From Clostridia bacterium (GTDB lineage: Bacteria; Bacillota; Clostridia; UBA1381), in NCBI GenBank assembly GCA_017521775.1, contig JAFXBO010000023.1:1-11498 (forward strand): a DNA stretch of 11,498 nt, read 5' to 3'. A program made the position numbers and the translations under genes. Below the pieces are notes generated by a model. It was not told the DNA's origin. It made no database searches and was given only the letters and a program-made list of their open reading frames with translations. Of this stretch, positions 1 through 6,790 are shown piece by piece (position 1 is the stretch's first letter; each line of letters starts with the position of its first letter).

Positions 1-18
1 TTTCCTTTCAGCCTTTGT

Positions 19-537
19 TTATTTTAATAAATATGAGTATTTGTTATATAGTGAAATTCCGTCGTTAATTTCTGAATTCGAAAATCTCTCTTTTAAGTAT
101 GCTTTTAATTCTCTCTTTTCAGGAACTGTCAGTCCGCCTTTCAAGAGTCCTAAAATATATGATACATCAACTCTTGAAGCGAAGGAAATTCCTTTTTTTA
201 AGTCGGCGCTCTCAACATTGTCTTTGATGTAATCATATGTATTTTTATATTCTGTTTTTGGTTTTACGGGTTTTGGAGATTCTTCTATACCCTCAACATT
301 TTCGTCATCAGGTGTTATATCTGATAAAGCCTCATCCACCAAATCTTCGGGAATATCTTCTATTTCAAATTCTTTAATAAATTCTTCGTCAGTTATTATC
401 TGCTCAACTGCGTCTATTATAACCTTTGAATTAGGCTTGATTACAAATTGAAAAACTGCAACAGCTGCTGCAACAAAAATAACGATTAAGGAAAGAAGAA
501 CTACGAGAATTGTTTTTATAACCTTTTTCTTGTTCAT
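19..537 (-). CDS. Small membrane-anchored protein of unknown function
   Basis: I do not recognise this 172-residue protein. It opens with a basic stretch (MNKKKVIK) followed by one hydrophobic helix at about residues 9-34, so it is probably anchored in the membrane with most of the chain outside. Residues 48-86 are strongly acidic (many E and D), then comes a short Pro/Lys linker (about 87-95) and a mixed helical C-terminal region ending at the stop codon. I chose the ATG at 535-537 because a GAGG ribosome site lies 7 bases upstream (545-548); a TTG one codon earlier is less likely. A good promoter precedes it at 580-608, so it is its own unit downstream of the permease gene. The coding region looks intact. 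No catalytic motif is visible and no function is proposed. Confidence 0.75.
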   Translation of the reverse strand: MNKKKVIKTILVVLLSLIVIFVAAAVAVFQFVIKPNSKVIIDAVEQIITDEEFIKEFEIEDIPEDLVDEALSDITPDDENVEGIEESPKPVKPKTEYKNTYDYIKDNVESADLKKGISFASRVDVSYILGLLKGGLTVPEKRELKAYLKERFSNSEINDGISLYNKYSYLLK

Positions 538-579
538 CAAACTACCTCATTTATAAAAGATAATATTATACTTAATTCT

Positions 580-608
580 ATTATACTATAAAAATCAAAA
601 TAATTCAA
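580..608 (-). promoter_or_regulatory. Sigma-A promoter of the small membrane protein gene
   Basis: On the minus strand TTGAAT (603-608) and TATAAT (580-585) are separated by exactly 17 bases. The predicted start of transcription is about 573, leaving a short AT-rich leader before the GAGG site at 545-548. The promoter lies in the 130-base gap between this gene and the permease. Confidence 0.7.
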
Positions 609-666
609 CAAAAAAATATAGGTATTATAAACAAAATTAAGTCTTATTTTTTAGTTAAAGATAAAG

Positions 667-1779
667 TCATTTGAATCTTATGAGCATTGTGGTAAGCAGA
701 ATGAGTAATATGGAAAAATTATATATTGTAAACTGAAGCATATATTGCTTGATTTTTCCCGGCTCATGCTTAGAATACTGGCTTAGAGTAATAAGGCTCG
801 CAAGGGAGGAAATGGGTGTGCCTGTCCCTCCTATATTTACACCTATCAACAACGCAGGATAGTTTTTTGTAAAGTGCGATAACAAAACTGCGCTTGGAAC
901 ATTGCTGATTACCTGACACGACAAAACCGATACTAAAAGAGTGTTTTTGTCAATCAAAGCACTGATTATATTTTTAACGGCATCAATTCTTGCAAGATTT
1001 CCTGAAAAAATGAAGAATGCACAAAAGGTTAAAAGCAAGCCATAGTCAACCTCAAGTAATGCATCTCTGTCTAAAAACAGCATTGAAATGGTTATTATAA
1101 TAACTCCAAGCATAAATGGAATTGTGTCAAAAACTACTGCGATTGAAAGTGCAAAAAGTATTGAATATATAATGGTTTTGTCCTTTTTAAGCTTTATGTC
1201 TGCTTCGCTTTTTGAAAGTGTCAAAGGCTCTTTTTTAATAAAAAGACAGCAGATTGTGATAAGTGTTACTGATATTATAAATGGTGGGAACATAATTTCA
1301 AAAAACTCTTTTGTCGGAATATTCATATAGGAATATAAATAAAGATTCTGAGGATTTCCGAATGGCGTGAGCATTCCCCCGAGATTTGCAGAAATATTCT
1401 GCATTATAAAGGTGAAGGACATTAATTCCTTGTGATTGGTTTGTGAAAGTACAAAATATCCTAAAGGAAGAAATGTTATAAGGGCCATATCGTTTGCAAT
1501 TAACATAGAGCCTATAAATGTTATGTAAACCAATGCAAGAACTGCAGTCCGTGTGTTCTTAAAGATACAAACAATTTTTTTTGCGACTATCTGGAAAAAA
1601 TATATGTGCCTTAGGGCACAGACAACTGCCAATGCACAAAACAGACAGGCTAATGTTTTAAAGTCAAAATACGAAAGATATTCCTTGTCAATCGGGACAA
1701 GGAATATCGTGATAATGGCTAAAAACCAAGCTATTGTAAAGATTAAGTTTTTTCTGATGAATTTTAATACTATGTTCAT
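667..1779 (-). CDS. SLC13-like (ion transporter superfamily) anion permease
   Basis: A 370-residue polytopic membrane protein made almost entirely of hydrophobic helices (roughly ten), as in the ion-transporter superfamily that includes SLC13/DASS, CitM and ArsB carriers. Two conserved-looking loops support this: GNPQNLYLYS in the first half after a SANLGGMLTPF stretch, and SNVPSAVLLSHF followed by GGTGTPISSLASL in the second half, the paired Asn/Pro re-entrant loops typical of the fold. It is shorter than ArsB (about 430 residues) and resembles the YbiR-like permeases. The substrate cannot be read from the sequence; an anion or carboxylate, or Na+/H+ exchange, are all possible. Its ATG shares one base with the TAA of the upstream recombinase (TAATG), with a GAGGAA ribosome site inside the recombinase end, so the two are probably translationally coupled. 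Confidence 0.8.
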   Translation of the reverse strand: MNIVLKFIRKNLIFTIAWFLAIITIFLVPIDKEYLSYFDFKTLACLFCALAVVCALRHIYFFQIVAKKIVCIFKNTRTAVLALVYITFIGSMLIANDMALITFLPLGYFVLSQTNHKELMSFTFIMQNISANLGGMLTPFGNPQNLYLYSYMNIPTKEFFEIMFPPFIISVTLITICCLFIKKEPLTLSKSEADIKLKKDKTIIYSILFALSIAVVFDTIPFMLGVIIITISMLFLDRDALLEVDYGLLLTFCAFFIFSGNLARIDAVKNIISALIDKNTLLVSVLSCQVISNVPSAVLLSHFTKNYPALLIGVNIGGTGTPISSLASLITLSQYSKHEPGKIKQYMLQFTIYNFSILLILLTTMLIRFK

Positions 1780-2861
1780 TATTCTTCCTCTTTGTGATTA
1801 TAAATCTCTGCAGGAACAGGAACCTGTTCGAGCATAATATCCTTTCGTGCCTTAGCGTTATATTGTGCATAATATTTGTGTGTGACCTCAATATTTTTAT
1901 GTCCTAACAATTCTGCAACCATTTTTATGTCAACTCCATCCTCTAAGAGCTGACAGGCAAAGGTTCTTCGAAGAGCGTGAGGTCTTGTTTTATCAGGGTT
2001 AGTTATTGAAACGGTTTTGCAATAGTTTTTCAAAAGCTTCTCAATTCCTGCAGTTGTGAAGCGTTTACCGTTTCTGCTTATGAATAAAGCGCCTTTTTCG
2101 ATGCTTTGTCTTAGCTTTTCTTCGCTTTTTAAGTATTCACTTATTGTTTCCTTAACCTGTTGAGGCATAAAGATTTCCTGTTGGTCGCCACCTTTTCGTG
2201 TAACGATAAATGAATTTGTGTCAAGGTCTAAGTCTTCAATATTTAAGTTAATTAACTCGGATACTCTTATTCCTGTTCCAAGGTAGGTTGTGAAAATGGC
2301 AGTATCACGAAGCTTTCTTTTTTTATATTCGGTTAAAAGTCTTCCCTCATAATATTTTTCTCCGTTATAAATAACATCTAACAAATCGCAGGTTTCCTGA
2401 GAGGTCAGTCTTTTTTTGATTTTCTGGTGTAGCTTTGCAAAATCGACTTTATCAGTTATATTTTCCTTAATTTGTTCTGTTTTATATAGGTAAATAAACA
2501 TTCCTCTGACTGCCGACATCTTTCTGTTAATCCCGTAGGCAGAGTTTTTATAGACTCTTTTAATAACCTTTCCACTAACAGTATGGGTTTCCTGTTCATA
2601 CTCGCGAAGATAAGATTTAAAACGAATGAGGTCAGTTACCTTAAGATTATTTATATCTTTTACTGTTATATTTTTTATGTCGCTGATATTATGTAAAACC
2701 TCTGATTTTAAATAGTTAAAAAACACACGAATATCAATAGCATACCCAATTTGAGTGTTTATGCTTTCGCCTGTATAATATTCAATAAGATACTCCGTCA
2801 CAAAGTCAGGAAGCTGGTCTGTATATTCCCTCAGATATGAAAATTTTCTATTAAGAGCCAT
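1779..2861 (-). CDS. Tyrosine recombinase, XerC/XerD-like
   Basis: A 360-residue site-specific recombinase that would cut and rejoin DNA through a phosphotyrosine intermediate. The N-terminal SAM-like core-binding domain spans about residues 15-130. The catalytic domain follows with R199 (GTGIRVSEL), K223 (TRKGG), H295 and R298 (PHALRRTFA), H321 (LGHKN) and nucleophile Y330 in HKYY, nine residues after H321 as in XerD. All key residues are present, so it should be active. It is longer than XerC/XerD (about 300), with an extended linker at about 88-110 and a C-terminal tail. I chose ATG 2859-2861 because GGAGGTGAT lies 7 bases before it. No partner recombinase, att core, phage gene or integrase-type neighbours are visible; it could be a chromosomal Xer-type enzyme or an orphan integrase. 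Confidence 0.9.
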   Translation of the reverse strand: MALNRKFSYLREYTDQLPDFVTEYLIEYYTGESINTQIGYAIDIRVFFNYLKSEVLHNISDIKNITVKDINNLKVTDLIRFKSYLREYEQETHTVSGKVIKRVYKNSAYGINRKMSAVRGMFIYLYKTEQIKENITDKVDFAKLHQKIKKRLTSQETCDLLDVIYNGEKYYEGRLLTEYKKRKLRDTAIFTTYLGTGIRVSELINLNIEDLDLDTNSFIVTRKGGDQQEIFMPQQVKETISEYLKSEEKLRQSIEKGALFISRNGKRFTTAGIEKLLKNYCKTVSITNPDKTRPHALRRTFACQLLEDGVDIKMVAELLGHKNIEVTHKYYAQYNAKARKDIMLEQVPVPAEIYNHKEEE

Positions 2862-2885
2862 AATATCACCTCCGATACAAAACAA

Positions 2886-2914
2886 ATTATATCACGAATA
2901 AATAAATGTGTAAA
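2886..2914 (-). promoter_or_regulatory. Promoter of the recombinase-permease unit
   Basis: On the minus strand TTTACA (2909-2914), 17 bases, then TATAAT (2886-2891), with an extended -10 (TGaTATAAT). It drives the recombinase and, by overlap, the permease, and is divergent from the riboswitch promoter at 2980-3007. The 65 bases between the two -35 boxes are AT-rich with no obvious operator palindrome. Confidence 0.7.
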
Positions 2915-2979
2915 GATAAAATTTAAGCAGGCAGTATTAATAAATATTCAAAAAAATTTATAAAATTCAGAAATTCCTA

Positions 2980-3007
2980 TTGACATTATTTAAAAATGAT
3001 GTATAAT
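2980..3007 (+). promoter_or_regulatory. Promoter of the glycine riboswitch-symporter unit
   Basis: TTGACA (2980-2985) is a perfect -35 box and TATAAT (3002-3007) a perfect -10 box, 16 bases apart. Transcription should start near 3013-3015, about 45 bases before the riboswitch aptamer. Such a strong constitutive-looking promoter fits control by attenuation downstream. Confidence 0.8.
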
Positions 3008-3060
3008 AATGTCATATCTCGTTGAAACTTTCAGAATTTTAAAAGACTGAAGGTGAAGGG

Positions 3061-3139
3061 AACTCCGGAGAATCTCGTATAGAGTGCCGAAGGTGCAAGG
3101 TCTAAATGGGCCGAATCTCTCAGGCAAAAGGACGGAGTA
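3061..3139 (+). ncRNA. Glycine riboswitch, single aptamer
   Basis: The aptamer carries the conserved glycine-riboswitch core: GCCGAAGGTGCAA (3086-3098) and GAATCTCTCAGGCAAAAGGAC (3113-3133, given as its two halves GAATCTCTCAG and GCAAAAGGAC). P1 pairs ACTCCG (3062-3067) with CGGAGT (3133-3138). P2 pairs GAGA (3068-3071) with TCTC (3116-3119). The usual second aptamer is absent on both sides. A separate 8-bp hairpin upstream (3027-3034 with 3047-3054) could be the remnant 'ghost' stem seen beside single glycine aptamers; that part is inference. The riboswitch precedes an AGCS symporter, a known target of this RNA class, and is followed by an intrinsic terminator, so it most likely acts at the level of transcription termination. 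Confidence 0.93.
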
Positions 3140-3185
3140 GAAATATAGCTTTGTTATGCACTGCTGTTTCTACACGATAATCCGG

Positions 3186-3217
3186 AGCCGCTTTATAAAA
3201 AGCGGCTGTTTTATTTT
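3186..3217 (+). terminator. Intrinsic terminator, expression platform of the glycine riboswitch
   Basis: AGCCGCTTT (3186-3194) pairs with AAAGCGGCT (3199-3207) in a perfect 9-bp stem with a 4-base loop, followed by GTTTTATTTT. It lies between the aptamer and the symporter ribosome site, so it can switch transcription off. The segment TCCGGAG (3181-3187), which overlaps its first two bases, can pair with CTCCGGA (3063-3069) of the aptamer. Confidence 0.9.
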
Positions 3218-3243
3218 AAAATTATTTTTCAGGAGGAAGAAAA

Positions 3244-4731
3244 ATGGAAAAGTTTTTGGAAGTTGTTGAATTAATCAACGGCAAAGTCAATGGTTGGGTA
3301 TGGGGCCCTGTAATGCTTGTATTTTTAGTTGGTACAGGTATTTTCCTTACTTGCGGATTAAAGTTTATGCAGGTTGGTAAAATAGGTTACTGGATGAAGA
3401 ACACATTTGGTACACTTCTTAAAAAAGATGCAAAGTCAAACAAAGATTCAAAGGCAATTTCATCATTCCAGGCTTTGTGCACAGCATTGGGTGGAACTGT
3501 TGGTGTTGGTAATGTTGTCGGTGTTGCAACAGCGATTGCTGCAGGTGGCCCTGGTGCAATTTTCTGGATGTGGTTAGCAGCATTCTTTGGTATGATAACA
3601 AAGTATGCAGAAATCGTTCTTGGAATTTTCTATCGTAAAAAGAACTCTGACGGAGAATGGTTAGGCGGAGCAATGGTTTATCTTAAGGAAGGCTTCTCAG
3701 GTAAAAAAGGTTTAAAAACTCTTGGCTCTGTTTTAGGTGTGCTTTTTGCAGTGTTCTGTATTTTGGCATCATTCGGTATTGGTAATATGAGTCAGATTAA
3801 TACTATTGCTGCAAACTTTGAGCAAACTTTTAGTGTTCCTGTTATTGTTACAGGTATAATTCTTTTGGTTCTTATGGCAATTATGGCATTGGGAGGATTA
3901 AAGAGAGTTGCTTCAGTTACTGAGAAGGTAGTTCCATTTATGTCTATTTTCTATATTATTGGTGCAATCATAATTATCGCAACTAAGATTACAGTAATTG
4001 ATGATGTTTTTGTTGCAATATTCAAGGGTGCATTTGGTTTTGATGCTGTTGCAGGCGGTGCTATCGGTGTGGTAATATCTAAGGTAGCAAAAAGCGGTAT
4101 TGCCCGTGGTGTATTCTCAAATGAAGCAGGTCTTGGTTCATCAGCTCTTGTTCACTCTGCAGCAGATGTTAAAGAACCTGTTAAGCAAGGTATGTGGGGA
4201 ATATTTGAAGTATTTGTAGACACTATTGTGATTTGCTCACTTTCTGCTTTGGTTATTCTTTCATCTGGCGTTATTGACCTTTCAACAGGTCTTGTTGCAG
4301 CTGGATTTACTGCAGACAAATCATCTGTATTGGTAACAGAAGCTTTTGTGGAATCATTCGGAAGCATTGGCGGATACTTTGCAACTATTGCAATTTTCTT
4401 CTTTGCAATTTCAACAGTTATTGGTTGGTTTGTTTATGGTTCAAAGGCTTGCGAGTTCTTATTTGGTAAGATTGCAACAGTTGTGTATAAGGTTATCTTC
4501 GTATGCTTCGTTTTAGTGGGTGCAACTATGAATCTTTCACTTGCATGGGATATTTCAGACACATTCAATGGTCTTATGGCAATTCCTAACTTGATTGGTT
4601 TGTTAGTTCTTTCAGGTACTATATTCAAAGTAACCAAGAACTATTTTGCGAGATTAAAAGGCGAAGATGTTAAGCCAATTCTTTCTGCTTATGATGATAT
4701 TCAGGCAGAAATGGAAGCAAAAGAAGACTGA
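3244..4731 (+). CDS. Sodium:alanine/glycine symporter, AGCS family
   Basis: A 495-residue inner-membrane carrier that imports alanine and/or glycine with sodium. The family signature is clear: ALGGTVGVGNVVGVATAI at about residues 80-97, then GGPGAIFWMW, a KYAEI motif, and later the FSNEAGLGSSAL stretch near residue 292-303. About ten to eleven hydrophobic segments cover the chain, and the length is within the usual 450-540 residues. The ATG has an AGGAGGA ribosome site 6 bases upstream (3231-3237). The gene stands alone between the riboswitch terminator and its own terminator at 4751-4783. Its placement under a glycine riboswitch argues that glycine is a physiological substrate: uptake would be shut down when glycine is plentiful. 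AGCS family assignment is firm; the preference between glycine and alanine is inferred. Confidence 0.95.
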   Translation: MEKFLEVVELINGKVNGWVWGPVMLVFLVGTGIFLTCGLKFMQVGKIGYWMKNTFGTLLKKDAKSNKDSKAISSFQALCTALGGTVGVGNVVGVATAIAAGGPGAIFWMWLAAFFGMITKYAEIVLGIFYRKKNSDGEWLGGAMVYLKEGFSGKKGLKTLGSVLGVLFAVFCILASFGIGNMSQINTIAANFEQTFSVPVIVTGIILLVLMAIMALGGLKRVASVTEKVVPFMSIFYIIGAIIIIATKITVIDDVFVAIFKGAFGFDAVAGGAIGVVISKVAKSGIARGVFSNEAGLGSSALVHSAADVKEPVKQGMWGIFEVFVDTIVICSLSALVILSSGVIDLSTGLVAAGFTADKSSVLVTEAFVESFGSIGGYFATIAIFFFAISTVIGWFVYGSKACEFLFGKIATVVYKVIFVCFVLVGATMNLSLAWDISDTFNGLMAIPNLIGLLVLSGTIFKVTKNYFARLKGEDVKPILSAYDDIQAEMEAKED

Positions 4732-4750
4732 TAAAAATGCTTACATATAA

Positions 4751-4783
4751 AAATCTCAAGGAAAATTTCCTTGAGATTTTTTT
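4751..4783 (+). terminator. Intrinsic terminator of the symporter gene
   Basis: A near-perfect AT-rich inverted repeat (AAATCTCAAGGAAA against TTTCCTTGAGATTT) is followed by a run of T to position 4783. It begins 19 bases after the symporter stop codon and separates this unit from the PHP gene. Confidence 0.9.
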
Positions 4784-4807
4784 GCGTTTTTACCGAAAAT
4801 ATACATA

Positions 4808-4836
4808 TTGAAAACGACGTTACTCTATGTTATAAT
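4808..4836 (+). promoter_or_regulatory. Promoter of the PHP gene
   Basis: TTGAAA (4808-4813), a 17-base spacer and TATAAT (4831-4836) give a good sigma-A promoter. The expected transcript starts around 4843 and runs into the PHP gene; no terminator is visible between that gene and the hydrogenase operon, so some read-through into it is possible. Confidence 0.75.
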
Positions 4837-4872
4837 AGATATGTATGAATAAATAATCAGGGGGTGTTGGAA

Positions 4873-5574
4873 ATGAAGCTATATTATGATTTGCACATTC
4901 ATTCTGCCCTGTCGCCGTGTGGGGATAAGGATATGACACCCAATAATATTGTAAATATGTCGATTATAAAGGGACTTGATATAATTGCTGTAGCTGACCA
5001 CAATTCATGTGGAAATGTTCGTGCAGTTATGCAGGTGGCTGGGGACAGACTTTTGGTTATACCTGCGATGGAGGTTGAAACGAGCGAAGAAGTTCATATG
5101 GTGTGTTATTTCCCTTGCATTGAAGCTTGTGAAGAGATGGACGTTTTTATAAAAGAGCATATGTCGGGAGTTAAAAATCAGGCAGAAATTTTTGGTGAAC
5201 AGCTATATATGGACTCAGAGGATAACATAATCGGGAAAGAAGAAAATCTTCTTGTGACAGCGACAGATTTGGATATTTTTCAGGTATCTGAGAAAACGAG
5301 AGAATTTGGAGGAGTGGCAGTTCCTGCGCACATTGACCGTTCAAGCTACAGCGTTTTATCAAATCTTGGTTTTATTCCACCTGAATTAGTGGTTGGCACT
5401 GTGGAAATAACTGCAAAAAACCGTGCAAAAATGGAAAAAGAATATGAAAAAAAGTACAATGTTATTTCCAATTCTGATGCACATTATTTGGAGGACATAG
5501 CTGAACCTGAATTCTACATTAATATTATGTCTAAAAGTGCCGAAAAAGTAATTGAATATTTGTGCAAAAGGTAG
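4873..5574 (+). CDS. PHP-domain metal-dependent phosphoesterase-like protein
   Basis: A 233-residue PHP-fold protein. PHP proteins hydrolyse phosphoester bonds with a cluster of two or three metal ions. The metal-binding motifs are all visible: HIH at residues 8-10, ADHNS at 41-45, E67 in AMEVE, H75, H153 in PAHID and SDAH at 201-204. The middle region (about 90-145) is an insertion without recognisable motifs. The substrate is unknown; small nucleotides, sugar phosphates or histidinol phosphate are possible by family only. I chose ATG 4873 because a GGGGGTG ribosome site ends 6 bases before it; a GTG at 4864 falls inside that site. It lies just upstream of the hydrogenase operon on the same strand with no terminator between. 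From memory, PHP genes recur beside clostridial hydrogenase operons, which hints at a shared role not yet defined. Confidence 0.85.
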   Translation: MKLYYDLHIHSALSPCGDKDMTPNNIVNMSIIKGLDIIAVADHNSCGNVRAVMQVAGDRLLVIPAMEVETSEEVHMVCYFPCIEACEEMDVFIKEHMSGVKNQAEIFGEQLYMDSEDNIIGKEENLLVTATDLDIFQVSEKTREFGGVAVPAHIDRSSYSVLSNLGFIPPELVVGTVEITAKNRAKMEKEYEKKYNVISNSDAHYLEDIAEPEFYINIMSKSAEKVIEYLCKR

Positions 5575-5620
5575 TAAATAAAAAAAATAGTAGGCATTTA
5601 TAGATTTTTGTGAATAAAAA

Positions 5621-5629
5621 TGATATAAT
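5621..5629 (+). promoter_or_regulatory. Candidate extended -10 promoter of the hydrogenase operon
   Basis: TGaTATAAT is a perfect extended -10 element, which can work without a good -35; the hexamer 17 bases upstream (TAGATT) is poor. A second TATAAT lies at 5637-5642 without a good -35. With a start near 5636, the Rex operator at 5666-5683 would sit about 30 bases into the transcript. Confidence 0.55.
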
Positions 5630-5665
5630 TGATGGGTATAATAGTTAGGTTTATGATGATACAAA

Positions 5666-5683
5666 TTGTTAATAATTTAACAA
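5666..5683 (+). promoter_or_regulatory. Rex operator (redox-sensing repressor binding site)
   Basis: TTGTTAATAATTTAACAA matches the Rex consensus TTGTTAA-N4-TTAACAA in all 14 defined positions. Rex is a repressor that leaves DNA when NADH rises relative to NAD+. The site lies between the candidate -10 boxes and the ribosome site of hydC, where bound Rex could block initiation or elongation. Rex control of hydrogenase and fermentation genes is established in Clostridia. The rex gene itself is not in the window. Confidence 0.88.
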
Positions 5684-5703
5684 AATAGAATAGGAGGGCT
5701 ATT

Positions 5704-6195
5704 ATGGAGAAAATGACGGTGTTGCCTTTCAACGGCACAAAAGAACAGGAAGCTGAACTAAAAGCAGTAATAGAGAACCATAAAAATATGGAAGGTGCTG
5801 CTATTCCGGTGCTTCACAAGGCTCAGGAAATCTACGGATATCTTCCGTTAGAGGTTCAGGAAATGATTGCAGAGGGATTAAATGTTCCTTTGGCAGAGAT
5901 TTATGGTATAGTAACTTTCTATGCGCAGTTCTCACTTTATCCAAAGGGCAAATATCAGATTGCTGTCTGCATGGGAACAGCTTGTTATGTTAAGGGTTCA
6001 GGAGACATCCTTGAAAAAATTAAGGAAAAATTAGGAATTGAGGTTGGTCAGTGCACACCTGACGGAAAGTATTCAATCGATGCTACAAGATGTATCGGTG
6101 CTTGTGGACTTGCACCTGTATTGACAGTGAACGATGAAGTTTTCGGCAGACTTACAGTTGATGATGTTGATGATATTTTGAAAAAGTACGAGTAA
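5704..6195 (+). CDS. hydC: HydC, NuoE-like [2Fe-2S] subunit of [FeFe]-hydrogenase
   Basis: A 163-residue protein of the NuoE/24-kDa family, which carries electrons in the NAD(P)-linked multimeric [FeFe]-hydrogenase. The N-terminal helical part (about 1-75) is followed by a thioredoxin-like domain holding one [2Fe-2S] cluster on C89 and C94 (CMGTAC) and C130 and C134 (CIGAC). All four ligands are present and the length is normal. The ATG has an AGGAGGG ribosome site (5692-5698). It is the first gene of the operon hydC - HATPase - hydD - hydB - hydA and lies directly behind the Rex operator. In electron-bifurcating enzymes this subunit is the small partner that docks on HydB. A NuoE subunit of complex I is the alternative, but the hydA gene in the same operon makes this unlikely. 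Confidence 0.92.
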   Translation: MEKMTVLPFNGTKEQEAELKAVIENHKNMEGAAIPVLHKAQEIYGYLPLEVQEMIAEGLNVPLAEIYGIVTFYAQFSLYPKGKYQIAVCMGTACYVKGSGDILEKIKEKLGIEVGQCTPDGKYSIDATRCIGACGLAPVLTVNDEVFGRLTVDDVDDILKKYE

Positions 6196-6213
6196 TTTTA
6201 AGAGGGTGTCATT

Positions 6214-6756
6214 ATGAAAGAAATTTCATTGCATATTCTTGATATTATGCAAAACTCTGTTACTGCAAATGCTGATTTAATTGAGCTTATAGTAATTGAG
6301 GATGAGGAAAATGATATTCTTTCTTTTTCGGTAAAGGACAACGGCAAGGGAATGAGCGAAGAGCTTTTAGCGTCGGTTACTGACCCGTTCACAACGGGAA
6401 GGACGACGAGAAAGGTCGGACTCGGAATTCCATTATTAAAGCACGCTTGTGAGTTAACAGGTGGAGGTATTTCAATAAAATCAAAGCTCGGAGAGGGAAC
6501 TTTGATTACAGCAAGCTTTGTTTACTCTAACATTGACCGTCAGCCTCTTGGAAATATGTCAGAAACAATGCATCAGCTGATAACTTCGTTTGAGGATGTG
6601 GATTTTATCTATTCGCATAAGGTTGGCGATAAGGAATTTTTCGTTGATACGCGTGAGTTTAAAAAAATTCTCGGTGGAGTGTCTTTTAAGGAAAATTCAG
6701 TGTCTTTGTGGATACTTGAATATTTAAAAGAGGGCGAAGCTGAGCTTTATAATTGA
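6214..6756 (+). CDS. Stand-alone GHKL (HATPase) ATP-binding protein in the hydrogenase operon
   Basis: A 180-residue soluble protein whose first 105 residues are a histidine-kinase-type ATPase domain: N-box with N14 (DIMQNS), G1 box D42-N-G-K-G46, an ATP-lid region DPFTTGR (57-63) and G2 box GLGIP (69-73). There is no dimerisation/phosphoacceptor domain, no sensor and no membrane segment, so it is not a classical histidine kinase. The C-terminal 75 residues match nothing I recognise. An AGAGGGTG ribosome site (about 6200-6207) precedes the ATG, and the gene begins 18 bases after hydC. As I recall, a protein of this kind sits at the same place in the Acetobacterium hydrogenase operon, where it is called HydE (not the radical-SAM maturase HydE) and is absent from the purified enzyme. 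Role unknown: a protein kinase, anti-sigma-like switch or assembly ATPase are all possible. Confidence 0.82.
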   Translation: MKEISLHILDIMQNSVTANADLIELIVIEDEENDILSFSVKDNGKGMSEELLASVTDPFTTGRTTRKVGLGIPLLKHACELTGGGISIKSKLGEGTLITASFVYSNIDRQPLGNMSETMHQLITSFEDVDFIYSHKVGDKEFFVDTREFKKILGGVSFKENSVSLWILEYLKEGEAELYN

Positions 6757-6790
6757 TTAAATGTGCATATGCACAGAAAGGAATAGTATT

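Noticed and set aside
1553..1837. Plus-strand open frame across the permease/recombinase junction.
   Set aside because: It is antisense to two genes with clear motifs and no promoter or ribosome site supports it.
1779..2885. Recombinase as evidence of an integrated mobile element.
   Set aside because: No att-like direct repeats, tRNA, excisionase, phage or conjugation genes are visible, and the neighbours look like ordinary chromosomal genes.
3014..3060. GAAACTTTCAG before the aptamer, resembling the 3' core of a second glycine aptamer (tandem riboswitch).
   Set aside because: The following GCAAAAGGAC-type core and the CCGAAGG element are absent, and the promoter at 2980-3007 leaves no room for a full first aptamer.
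5637..5642. Second TATAAT before hydC as an independent promoter.
   Set aside because: It has no usable -35 box at 16-18 bases and no TG extension; kept only as a remark under the promoter entry.
6761..6790. Earlier ATG for hydD adding MCICTERNSI.
   Set aside because: No ribosome site precedes it, while ATG 6791 has AGAAAGGA at proper spacing.
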